Origin: Alloactinosynnema sp. L-07 | GTDB taxonomy: Bacteria > Actinomycetota > Actinomycetes > Mycobacteriales > Pseudonocardiaceae | Length of the DNA stretch: 64,000 nt | Assembly: GCF_900070365.1 (NCBI RefSeq) | Contig: NZ_LN850107.1 | Location: 4,464,001-4,528,000, forward strand | Direction: 5' to 3' | Shown: piece after piece, positions 25,496-34,030 of the stretch | Position numbering within the stretch: position 1 is the first letter of the stretch | How the letters are laid out: every line of letters starts with the position of its first letter | Program-made: the position numbers and the translations under genes | The notes under the pieces: generated by a model | The model's input: the letters and a program-made list of their open reading frames with translations, nothing else | The model's database searches: none | What the model was told of the DNA's origin: nothing

Positions 25496-27444
25496 CAGAA
25501 GGTCTCATTGCTGGTCGGCGCGATCCGGAACCCGTGGCTGTCGCGGGTGCAGCGGAAACCGTCGGGTTCCGCGGCGCAGGTGAAACCGAGCGCGGTGATG
25601 GTCTTGCCAGGTGGCAACACATCGCCGTCGTTCGGCTCACGTCCAACCGGATAGAACATCACGCCGCCCGCGCACAAGAAATCGACCTTGCCGTCGGTGT
25701 CGACGGACATTCCGGCGCCCCAGCTAGGCCCGACCTTTTCGCAGGATTCGGGCCGGGGTGGCACGGGCTTGGTAGCGCCCTGGCACAAAGCTTGCTTCTT
25801 GTCGATACCGCACACATAGGACCGGTCGGCCGAGGTGAAGAAGTAGTACGGTTCATCGCCAGAACCGCTGAGCTGCTGACGGTACTTGGCGGTGGTCGAC
25901 TGTCCGACCCAGTGTACCGACCCGTCTTTATCTACCGTGAACACGATCGAGCCCTGGACCGGCGCGGAGTACCTTTCCTTGAAGTCCGTCGAGTCGAAGT
26001 CAGTGGTCAGGCCGAGCAAGCCGATGTCATGGAGTTGTTCCCGGGTGCAGGTGCCGTCCGGGCCACGGCCATCGACGCAGCGCGACTCGGTCAGGCCAGG
26101 AAACGTCAGCGCCCCGGACTCCAGCACTGGGTGAGTACGCAGGGTGCGACGTAGTTTTTCGCGGCCAGACCGGGTTCGGATCAGAGCCAGCGTGTCGGTG
26201 TCACACCGCGCGCACAACGCGGTCAACGTGCTCTGGTCTTCACCGTCCAAGGCGGTGATCAGCTTGCCCATCAGATCTTGAATCTCTTGGGAAAGCGGCT
26301 TTCCGTGGTCGTCGGTCCTGATCCGTTCTTCCGATGGCTGCGTCTGCGCCTCCGGTCTGCCCGCTGCCTGTTCCGCAGGGGTCAGCCACATTGTCGCCAC
26401 TGTGTCGGCAAGCGTGACAGGAGCCTTGTCCTTCCAGTTCAGCGTGAGTCTGCCTCGAACCTCCGGGTCCTTGGTCGCGTCGATGTCATCGCCGATCTCA
26501 ATGGCGTAAGATCGTCCGGCGGCTCCGAATCCCAATTGGAGTGCGCCCGTGCGTAGCAAGCGCATGCGGCCGTCGTCGACCTGGTAGCTGAGGAACCGCT
26601 CCGGGAACAGGCGGTGGCACTCCACTCCGGGGCCAAAGGTGACCACGAGGCTGGATCCGGCCCAGGTCTGACCGGTGACCCGTCGGGCCTCGATCAGAAC
26701 GGCTTCCGCGAATGTTGAATCTTTGGGAATCAACGCTTCCGACTTTGGATTCGTTCCCGTGCTGTTGAGCATCAGCACACTCGACGAGGTTCGGCACGCT
26801 CCGCTGCTCGGCGCCTCGATCGTGGCGACGCGCGTGCCGTCGGGCGAAGTCGACCCACCCCAGAACGAGACCGCGGAGTCACCCTCGATCATCAACCGCT
26901 CCTGCCCCTTGGCATCCACCGCGGTCAGCGCGCCCTGCCCACGGTAGGAGGCTCGTTCCTCGGGAATCGGTTCGACCACAGCGACCTGATCACGGCCACC
27001 CGCGCCGACCCAGGCGTACGGCATTGGCCTGCGCAATGGCACACGGCTGGGGTTGCCGTCCCTGTCGAACACAAGCAACGCGGAGCCATCCGCGCTGACA
27101 GTGGCGAACCCCTCGCCGAACCACCCGAGACCGGCGCACGGACACGGCTGGGACTTCTCGACGCCAGTGGCAGCGGTCACGATGTGGAGGTTGGTCTTGT
27201 CGAGCCAGGCGAACTGCTTGCCGTCGGCTGACCAAGTCGCCGGACTGTACGGCGAGGCGATCGGTATCCCGCCCCAGACATGTCCGGCGCCGTCGGCGAA
27301 CCGCAGTTCGGCCCCTGACACGAAGGCGACGGTGGCATCACCGCGCGCATCGGAGTCCGTCGTTGGCTGGGGCATGCCGTCCGTGCCGCAGGCCGCTATG
27401 AGCACGCACAGGGTCAGTGTGAGTAGTCGGGGAGGGATCTTCAT
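25495..27444 (-). CDS. Secreted lipoprotein with WD40/PD40-like propeller N-terminus
   Basis: 649 residues from ATG 27444 (GGAGG upstream; ATGA overlap with the preceding gene). A lipoprotein signal is clear: basic start, hydrophobic stretch, lipobox 'LIAAC' with Cys19. Residues about 40-340 contain repeated beta strands with phrases such as 'WSADGKQFAWLDK', 'SADGSALLVFDRDG' and 'TSPDGTRVATIEAPS', typical of PD40/WD40-like propellers. The C-terminal half holds Cys pairs ('LCARCDTDTL', 'SRCVDGRGPDGTC') suggesting disulfides outside the cell, and an NTF2-like or LppP-like fold cannot be excluded. It probably sits on the outer face of the membrane as sensor or regulator next to the S-4TM effector. 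No enzyme motif was seen. Confidence 0.75.
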   Translation of the reverse strand: MKIPPRLLTLTLCVLIAACGTDGMPQPTTDSDARGDATVAFVSGAELRFADGAGHVWGGIPIASPYSPATWSADGKQFAWLDKTNLHIVTAATGVEKSQPCPCAGLGWFGEGFATVSADGSALLVFDRDGNPSRVPLRRPMPYAWVGAGGRDQVAVVEPIPEERASYRGQGALTAVDAKGQERLMIEGDSAVSFWGGSTSPDGTRVATIEAPSSGACRTSSSVLMLNSTGTNPKSEALIPKDSTFAEAVLIEARRVTGQTWAGSSLVVTFGPGVECHRLFPERFLSYQVDDGRMRLLRTGALQLGFGAAGRSYAIEIGDDIDATKDPEVRGRLTLNWKDKAPVTLADTVATMWLTPAEQAAGRPEAQTQPSEERIRTDDHGKPLSQEIQDLMGKLITALDGEDQSTLTALCARCDTDTLALIRTRSGREKLRRTLRTHPVLESGALTFPGLTESRCVDGRGPDGTCTREQLHDIGLLGLTTDFDSTDFKERYSAPVQGSIVFTVDKDGSVHWVGQSTTAKYRQQLSGSGDEPYYFFTSADRSYVCGIDKKQALCQGATKPVPPRPESCEKVGPSWGAGMSVDTDGKVDFLCAGGVMFYPVGREPNDGDVLPPGKTITALGFTCAAEPDGFRCTRDSHGFRIAPTSNETF

Positions 27445-30400
27445 CGCGCGTCCTCCGAGCATAGATCGATGTATGTCACCGCAACGCCGACGTAGCGTGA
27501 CCAGTCGGTGCGATCGAGCCCGCCGCCCGCCCACCGGCAGACCTGGCTCGTCCAGTCCAAGCCACTGATTCTGAACAACCGCAGGACGTCGACCTGCTTG
27601 TTGCCGCGAACCGGCGGCATGGCGGTTACAGCGAGCAACTCGCTGTTGGGAGACCAAGTCACGCGGACCACCAGACTGCCGTCCACGCGCATCGGTGGCA
27701 TGGCCATCGTCTGGGTGGCCAGATCGTAGATGGTCACCCGGTCGCCTTGACTAACCGCGACCCGGCTGCCCGCCTCGTCCATGGCGAACGCGACGGGAGC
27801 GTCGCCGGACACTGCCAGCCTCCAAGAGTCCCCAACCGGCGACAAATCGGCGCCGCGCAACTGCACGACGCCCTCCGAGGTCATCGTGAGCACCCGAGAG
27901 CCGTCCGCGCTGACGCTGAGGCGTTCGACCAACTCGGCGGGTTCACGGCGCACAACCTCACGAGTGGTCAGGTCGACCTCAACGAGTTGACACTCTTCCG
28001 GTTCGCCTTCGAGGAAGAACCCGTGGGTGGACGGAATCTCCATGTCCGTGTTACCTGGTTTCAGATGGAACCTGCCAAGCAGCTCCCAATTGTCGGTGGA
28101 CCAGACACCGACTTCACCGGAGATATGTCTCGCCACCAACAGGTTGCCATCTGGGGTGAACGCCACCCGCGCGATCAACCGCTCCTCAGGGCGTTTCTTG
28201 CCCTTGTCCGAGTCCGGCAGGGTGAGCTGCCGAGGTATGACGCGTTCGTGCCACGGCCAGACCAGCACCGTGCCCCCGCCCTGCACATTCACCTGGCCCG
28301 CAGCAGCGACGAAGTTGGAGCTGACCGCCACATCATTGGCGTAGAAGCGATCGGATCGCTTCGTTAGTCGCCAGCGATCGGGTTCCGATTCCTGTCCATC
28401 GACCTTCTGCGGCACAGGAGCGTTGGGATCCACCAACACAACTGCTGTACTCCAGGTGGTATTGGCGGCCCTTCCCTCGCTGCTGGGCGCCTCGGCGCCG
28501 ACCAACCTTCCGTCGGACAGGAACGCGGTCGAGGTGACCGTGACACGCTGGGCGAGCGCCAGTTGGCCGGAGGAATCACCGATCACTGAGATCCGCCCCC
28601 CCGGCCCGCCAGCCACGATCGCGCGCCCACTCATTGCCGCCACCGTGGCCGCACCGCCGTTGAGCTGCTCCAGGCTCGCCGCCAGTACGTAGTCAGGCCG
28701 ATCAGCTGGAATCGCGACCGTGCCCGTCTCGCCCGCGAACAACAGCCTGCCGTTCGATGCGGCCAACACCCGCGGTTGGAAGCCGAGACCGCCTGCTGGA
28801 TTGCTGACCTGCACCTGATCGGCCCGCCTCCACACCACGACGCCGCTAGGAGTGGCCACGCTGATGTGGTGAGGAGTGGCAGCGACCAGGGCAGCGTTAC
28901 CAGTCGTCTTCTCCTTGGGCACCTCGATCCGCGCGTCCCTGGATCCAGTCCGTACCGAGATCACAGAGTTGTCCGCCAACACCATGACCACCTCGTCGTC
29001 GCTGCGCCCCGCGAAGCCTGGGTCGACAATATCCGCCGCGACCACCTTCTCCTGATGCAGCTTCATGGCGTAATCCAGTGGAGTCATGGCATCCGCGGCG
29101 GACAGGCAGGCCGTCGGCTGTCGGGTCACCACGTCGTAGGTGCTGATCGCGCCATCCCGCCATACCGCCACCAGGGCCGCATCGGAATGGGAGAACCCCA
29201 TCGTCACTAAGCTCTTCGACTTGGTGCAGGACGCCTCAGGGAAAGCGCCTAGCTCGGTAGGAGGTGCAGTGACGTCGAACAGCGCCAATCCTGTGTCCGT
29301 CCACGCTGCGACCAACGGGTGTTCGCCTGCGATGACCAGGTCACTCGCCTGTTTGGGGATCTCGCCCTTGAGCTCTCCCGTGGACAACGCCCATACGCGG
29401 CTCACCTGTTCGCCGCCGGAGGTCACCACCACGTCGAGGGCCTGACTAAGCGTCAGAGCGCTCACCCGCGAGCTGTCCGCCTGCCAGGTGCGGAGCACGT
29501 TCCGATTGTCCGACAACACGTCTCGCATCGCGTCGACTCCCCTCGAGCCGGGGTCGATGCGGTACGCGGCCAGACCGAGCTTCGCGGCCAGTGTCGGATC
29601 GGCCCGGCGCAGGCTTACCGCGCGTGCCGCGAGGTCTGATGCGGTGGCCCGCCGCGAGTCAGCGTCGCGGTGCGACTCGGACACCCGATACAGGGCGAAG
29701 GTGCCGGTGGCCAGTATCAGCGCGATGACCGCGGTGACGGCGAGGAGCCGACGCCGATCGATGCGGCGGCCCGCCACGGCCGCCGCCCGCCATGTGGCCG
29801 CTGGGACCAGTTCAGCCCGGCTGTTTTCTTTGCGGGCGGTGGCGTGATCGGCTTCCGGCAGGATTACCCGCATGTCCGAGCCGACCACAGCGAGCTTGGT
29901 GTCGTAGCCGGACACCGAAGCGGTAGCGGCGGGCTGGTCGGGATCGAGTTGACCGACGATCGCGATCCGAGACTGCAACCTGCGCACAGTCAACGGGCCT
30001 AGGAAGGGTTTGGCGAGGCGACGTTGTTCATCGAGCAAGACCGCGAACGCGAGGCTGAGGGACTCCTGGGTGACCCTGGTGATCGGTCCGGCCGGATCGG
30101 TCAGCGACCACAGCACGGCATCCCGGCTGGTCCCGCCCGCTTCCTGCCAGGCGGTGCCAAGCGCCGCATGGAAACGGCTGTCAGCCGAGCTGAGCGCCAT
30201 GGATGCGGGGTCCGGCACCAGCCCGCTGGGTAAGGCGGGGACTCGGCTGAGCCGCAAGACGGCGCGTTTGCCTTGGGAGCCAAGATCCAACAGCACTTCG
30301 GTGCTCGGCCCGCGTCGCACCGGCAGGGCGAACCCGGTGCCGCGTCCGCTGTCCAGTGCGATCAGCCAGACCAGGGATAGCAGATCCAGCTCGCCGCCGT

Positions 30401-30857
30401 TCGCCAGATGCCGCAGCGTTGCGGCATGTGGGGTTGCCACCGCAGCGGAGATTCGGGTAATCGGTTCGGCAGGTACTTCGAGCCCGGCGCGGGTGGCCCA
30501 ACGGCGGAATACCGACAGGTGCCGTCCGGCCTGCTCTTGGTCAGCGATGAGCGTCAGCCCGAGCGAGGCCAATGCCCGGGTGGCGTGGATCAGCGCGCCC
30601 TCGCGCGGCCGGAACGGTGCATCGGTCAGGTCCGGCATCCTCGTGGGGTGCTCGGCGATCACCTTGAGCATGGTGTGCACTGCCAGCGAACCGTCGCGCA
30701 ACGCCTCAAGGTCGGCGATCTTGTTGTCGACGACGCAGTCGCGGATGATCGTGATCAGCCGCCGACGCGCGTTGATGAGCTGGTGACCCACGAGGTCGGC
30801 GTCGCCGTATTCGATCCGGTCTGCCGTCAGGTCCGCAAGGTCGAGTTCGCGGGTCAC
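27441..30857 (-). CDS. Large membrane-anchored beta-propeller protein (putative sensor)
   Basis: 1138 residues. The cytoplasmic N-terminal part (1-365) is mixed alpha/beta with no Walker motif seen. One membrane helix follows at residues 371-390 ('LLAVTAVIALILATGTFALY'), then a juxtamembrane helix ('DLAARAVSLRRADPTLAAKLGLAAYRIDP'), the same linker found in actinomycete STAND-WD40 proteins. Residues about 440-1138 carry many WD40-like blades ('VTSGGEQVSRVWALSTGEL', 'AFTPDGNLLVARHISGEVGVWSTDNW', 'VSADGSRVLTMTSEGVVQLRG', 'VAFAMDEAGSRVAVSQGDRVTIYDL'). The design suggests an outside-facing or membrane-proximal sensor propeller relaying to the cytoplasmic head. It overlaps both neighbours by four bases (ATGA), part of the five-gene coupled operon. 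Confidence 0.8.
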   Translation of the reverse strand: MTRELDLADLTADRIEYGDADLVGHQLINARRRLITIIRDCVVDNKIADLEALRDGSLAVHTMLKVIAEHPTRMPDLTDAPFRPREGALIHATRALASLGLTLIADQEQAGRHLSVFRRWATRAGLEVPAEPITRISAAVATPHAATLRHLANGGELDLLSLVWLIALDSGRGTGFALPVRRGPSTEVLLDLGSQGKRAVLRLSRVPALPSGLVPDPASMALSSADSRFHAALGTAWQEAGGTSRDAVLWSLTDPAGPITRVTQESLSLAFAVLLDEQRRLAKPFLGPLTVRRLQSRIAIVGQLDPDQPAATASVSGYDTKLAVVGSDMRVILPEADHATARKENSRAELVPAATWRAAAVAGRRIDRRRLLAVTAVIALILATGTFALYRVSESHRDADSRRATASDLAARAVSLRRADPTLAAKLGLAAYRIDPGSRGVDAMRDVLSDNRNVLRTWQADSSRVSALTLSQALDVVVTSGGEQVSRVWALSTGELKGEIPKQASDLVIAGEHPLVAAWTDTGLALFDVTAPPTELGAFPEASCTKSKSLVTMGFSHSDAALVAVWRDGAISTYDVVTRQPTACLSAADAMTPLDYAMKLHQEKVVAADIVDPGFAGRSDDEVVMVLADNSVISVRTGSRDARIEVPKEKTTGNAALVAATPHHISVATPSGVVVWRRADQVQVSNPAGGLGFQPRVLAASNGRLLFAGETGTVAIPADRPDYVLAASLEQLNGGAATVAAMSGRAIVAGGPGGRISVIGDSSGQLALAQRVTVTSTAFLSDGRLVGAEAPSSEGRAANTTWSTAVVLVDPNAPVPQKVDGQESEPDRWRLTKRSDRFYANDVAVSSNFVAAAGQVNVQGGGTVLVWPWHERVIPRQLTLPDSDKGKKRPEERLIARVAFTPDGNLLVARHISGEVGVWSTDNWELLGRFHLKPGNTDMEIPSTHGFFLEGEPEECQLVEVDLTTREVVRREPAELVERLSVSADGSRVLTMTSEGVVQLRGADLSPVGDSWRLAVSGDAPVAFAMDEAGSRVAVSQGDRVTIYDLATQTMAMPPMRVDGSLVVRVTWSPNSELLAVTAMPPVRGNKQVDVLRLFRISGLDWTSQVCRWAGGGLDRTDWSRYVGVAVTYIDLCSEDAR

Positions 30858-32122
30858 AGTGACGCCTCAAAGATCGTGGCCGCAGCCCGCATGGGATGTG
30901 TGTGCGGCAGGTCGTCGGCGATCTCCAGCCAGCGGTCTGCGGAGATCTCGGTGCTCGCGTGCAGCGAGGGCAACAGCTCCTCCGGCCGCAGCCGGGTCAG
31001 CTCGTCCGGGCCGATCGGCACATCGTCAGCGTCGAACAGAGACACTCCGTCCGGCAACGCGATGTTGAGCGACCCAACCAGTCGGTCACCCTCGGGTTGC
31101 ATGGCCAGCCAGAACCTTAGGGCGGGTCCGCGGTTGCGGGGAGTCACCCGCACCGGCAGCAGCAGCGCGGGCTGCTCGGCTAGAGGACCACCAGCGGCTT
31201 GCCCGCCTGCGATCCGCGCGGTGACACGAATCCATCCAGCCCGGGTCGCCACCAGCCGGACCTGCTGAGTATCGTCACCGAGTTGCTCGACCTGTTCACG
31301 CAGTTCATCGGTGCCCGCCGCGGGCTCCATCGCGGGGTTCAACTCTGTTTGCAGCCGCGGCACTTCGTTTCCGCCCGCCAAGGCCGCTGTGAGGAATCGG
31401 GCCGCGTGCCGGTAGATCGGATCCAGCGTGCCCAGGCGGCCGACCAACGTTCGAAGTCCGTTCATACATGAGTCCGGGACTCGGCCGCCTGGCAGATCGC
31501 GCAGACTGTTGAGCAGCGCGGTCGCGCCGAGCCTGGCGATGTGGGTGTCGCCGATACGCAGCCCATGGTCGAGCTGTTCCAGCGGCCCTGTCAGGCCACG
31601 TACGGCCGGGGTCAACCAGTGCCGGATCTCGACCAGTTCGCCAAGGGTGCCGTCCGGTTCCAGCCCGGCGGTCACCGCCGCGACCGCCCGGTCCAGCAGG
31701 TGCCAGGGGAGGATCTCGAACACACCATCCGGAGGATCGCCTTCGGCGTCGAGGCGGGTCAGCAGCCAGTACCGCAGGGACAGCGCCTCTGTGGCCAGCG
31801 AGTAAATTTCGTCCGTCAGTGTGTGATCGACCACCGGCCATTCGCGCTCAATCCTGGCCAGTGCAGACATCGCGGCCAGGCTCACTTTGATCGAGGCCCC
31901 ATGGTCGTCCAACTCGGCGACAGTCGTGCCGTGTTCGTCGACCAGTCCGAGCGCGTGGCCGCCGTCAGCGATCGGGATCGCGACACGGCGCCAGCCTGTT
32001 GCGTAGCGCGGCAACGCGCGGGCGTCGGCCCGGTCGTCACCACCGTTGACTGGGCCGAGGCCTACCCCGTCCGGCGACACCTGCGCCACCCAGGGACTTA
32101 GCGGGCGGGGCGACGTGGTCAT
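30854..32122 (-). CDS. Unknown protein of the nucleotidyltransferase/S-4TM operon
   Basis: 422 residues, overlapping both neighbours by four bases. No membrane segment or known catalytic motif. The middle is helical ('LTDEIYSLATEALSLRYWLLTRLDAEGD', 'LGTLDPIYRHAARFLTAALAGG'), and the C-terminal third is beta-rich ('QVRLVATRAGWIRVTARIAGG', 'LLLPVRVTPRNRGPALRFWLAM'). Strict coupling between the nucleotidyltransferase and the propeller protein suggests an adaptor or regulatory partner. The family was not recognised; a profile search is the obvious next test. Confidence 0.75.
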   Translation of the reverse strand: MTTSPRPLSPWVAQVSPDGVGLGPVNGGDDRADARALPRYATGWRRVAIPIADGGHALGLVDEHGTTVAELDDHGASIKVSLAAMSALARIEREWPVVDHTLTDEIYSLATEALSLRYWLLTRLDAEGDPPDGVFEILPWHLLDRAVAAVTAGLEPDGTLGELVEIRHWLTPAVRGLTGPLEQLDHGLRIGDTHIARLGATALLNSLRDLPGGRVPDSCMNGLRTLVGRLGTLDPIYRHAARFLTAALAGGNEVPRLQTELNPAMEPAAGTDELREQVEQLGDDTQQVRLVATRAGWIRVTARIAGGQAAGGPLAEQPALLLPVRVTPRNRGPALRFWLAMQPEGDRLVGSLNIALPDGVSLFDADDVPIGPDELTRLRPEELLPSLHASTEISADRWLEIADDLPHTHPMRAAATIFEASL

Positions 32123-33207
32123 GACGCCCTCCCGATCAGCGTACGGAGAAAGCTCCGGCCGGGTTCGGGCAGCAGGTCCGCGAATTCGTGTTGCCGGTCG
32201 ACAGGCGCAGTGACCGACCGGCGGTGCGCGCCGCGCAAACCACTCCAGTCATCGCAAGTCAACGGGTCGAAGAAGTCCGGTGGAAGGCCATCTAGCCAGG
32301 CGGCCAGCGGCGCCAAGTCGTGCGGTCCGCGGTCATGCCAACGCACGGCGAACTTCAGTGCGCGGAACAGGATCATCGCCTGGGTGGCCGGATCGGTGCT
32401 TTCGTTGCGGGGCGCGAACCGGAGCTTCTCCGCGCGCAAGTCCACCAGTCCTGTTCCGCAGGCATCCAGTACCACGTGGTCGAGCACGTCGTAGAGCAAT
32501 GTGTTGAACGAGAAGTCCCGATGCCGGGAGTCCTCGGCGATCCGACTGCCGATCAGCGGGAACTCGAATCCGCCCTGCGACAGGCCGCGGTACTCAATGA
32601 CACGGATGTTGTTCCATGGCGGGGTGACCGCGCAGACCAAGGTTCCTGGGGTGACCGTGGTTCGGAACTCCGTCATCCTTGTAGCCCGCATCGTCTGATA
32701 GGTGATGTCAGTGAACCGGCCTGCGGGGACCGTGCCCGCCAGATCCAGGTCATTGACCTCGTGCAACGGCACGTCGGACGCGAGATCCCGGCTCGCGCCT
32801 CCGGAAAGCCAGATCCGATGGCCGGTCGCGTGCACTGCGGCCAGCAACGGCCGGGCCAACGGCTGCCATGGCGCGCCAGGCTGATCGAGTAACAGGTCCG
32901 CGCGCAACGGCAGCGTCGGATCAATCGACGCGGCCGGGTGAACCTGATTCGTGGGCAGGTCGGCTGGTGGCATGACACCCGCCGGTTCCGCGTGGTCGGA
33001 CGTCAAAGGCACCGGAGTGTCCGGCAGGGCAGCCAGTTCCTCGTCGCCGTCGAACAGCAGCCGGTCGTCCAGATGGTTTGACCGGACATCGTCCGAGGGC
33101 TTGGCCCAACCGAACCCGGCCACCCGACGGCCTCCGACGAGGTCGCCCGCGAGTAACGGACGAACAGGGGACACATGTCTGGGATGAGGGTCAATACCGA
33201 GGGTCAT
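32119..33207 (-). CDS. Nucleotidyltransferase of the CCA-adding/poly(A) polymerase (Pol beta superfamily) type
   Basis: 362 residues from ATG 33207 with GGAGAAG upstream. Signature order of class II CCA/poly(A) polymerase heads: 'IWLSGGASRDL' (residues 132-142, GGxxRD), 'VNDLDLAG' (151-158; Asp153 and Asp155 as metal ligands), 'SRHRDFSFNTLLYD' (227-240, equivalent of RRDFTINAL), 'DLRAEKLRF' and 'RALKFAVRW' (282-290). The extra N-terminal 125 residues, with a Pro/Asp-rich linker, are not part of a housekeeping CCA enzyme, and the C-terminal tRNA-recognition body is short (about 70 residues). It is the first gene of a five-gene operon ending in an S-4TM effector. It may modify RNA or a protein, or make a nucleotide signal; which one is unknown. 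Confidence 0.85.
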   Translation of the reverse strand: MTLGIDPHPRHVSPVRPLLAGDLVGGRRVAGFGWAKPSDDVRSNHLDDRLLFDGDEELAALPDTPVPLTSDHAEPAGVMPPADLPTNQVHPAASIDPTLPLRADLLLDQPGAPWQPLARPLLAAVHATGHRIWLSGGASRDLASDVPLHEVNDLDLAGTVPAGRFTDITYQTMRATRMTEFRTTVTPGTLVCAVTPPWNNIRVIEYRGLSQGGFEFPLIGSRIAEDSRHRDFSFNTLLYDVLDHVVLDACGTGLVDLRAEKLRFAPRNESTDPATQAMILFRALKFAVRWHDRGPHDLAPLAAWLDGLPPDFFDPLTCDDWSGLRGAHRRSVTAPVDRQHEFADLLPEPGRSFLRTLIGRAS

Positions 33208-34030
33208 GACTTCTCCGCGGCGTACACCCCGGGCACACCTGACCGACCCTGCATGTACAGGTGGACCGGCGTCTGCTCCGAGTGAACGGGCAGGCCACAC
33301 CACCTGCTCTCACCACCCTGGGGTGAGTAGATCAGGATAGCAGAGTCAAAAGGTTGTGTGTTCTGGATCATGCCGAAGGAGTCGCCTCAGCCGCGCCCTG
33401 CGCTACAACCCGCCACCGCCAACTCGCTGACATCCGCCCTGAAGTTCATGCGGGTGATGGGCGGTCACGGGGCGAGGCGGATGCCTGCGAACAGGAGGGT
33501 TCCGACTTCGCCTGTGATCCGAGCAAACACCCTGTCAGTGACGGTCAGGAGGGTCCGCTACACCGATGGGTGACATTTGACCTGCCCCACCGGAAGGGTT
33601 CCAGCCGTCGTGGCTAACTGGCAGCGGTGATGGTGTCTTGGTCAGCCTGTCACCGGTTCGTGCAGCAGTCCCGGACGGTCTAGGTAGGTTCAGCGCATCG
33701 TTCTGCTCCCTATGTGCTCCCCAGATTGCTCCCCGCTGTGTCCTGGCGACGGCGCACGGCTTGCTCGGTCACCGCCGCGTTCGGTGTGACTTGTTGTGCA
33801 CATGCTTCAAGCTTTGCGCTTGTTGAGTTGACGGCCGCTTCGCGGCATGAGAGCGCATTAACTCCGTGGCGTCCCGGCTGCAGCTCATGCTTCGGACACC
33901 GAACCAATTCAGCTCCGTCGCCAAGGATCGGCACTCTGGCACGCTTGGCAGCCTCACGCGAGAACACCGGTGCCCGTAACCGTTGAGCGGGGTCATGGTT
34001 GGCCGGGGCACCATCCTCGTGACGCTCGGG
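33208..34030. other. Intergenic region upstream of nucleotidyltransferase operon; contains repeat copy E
   Basis: About 820 bases with no convincing gene on either strand; the short open frames look random. The promoter of the nucleotidyltransferase operon should lie near 33208-33330. At 33841-33860 the repeat CGCGGCATGAGAGCGCATTA occurs, related to those at the recombinase genes, so this may be an old insertion boundary. Confidence 0.45.
33841..33860. repeat. Dispersed recombinase-associated repeat, copy E
   Basis: CGCGGCATGAGAGCGCATTA, 17/20 identical to the copy at the 5' end of recombinase copy 1 (24051-24070). There is no recombinase gene next to it, which makes it a candidate unoccupied or scar site. 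Confidence 0.5.

Noticed and set aside
32119..33207. CBASS CD-NTase
   Set aside because: Motifs fit the CCA-adding/poly(A) polymerase branch (GGxxRD, RDF-N) rather than the CD-NTase GS...DxD pattern; no Cap2/Cap3 or HORMA/TRIP13 genes nearby.
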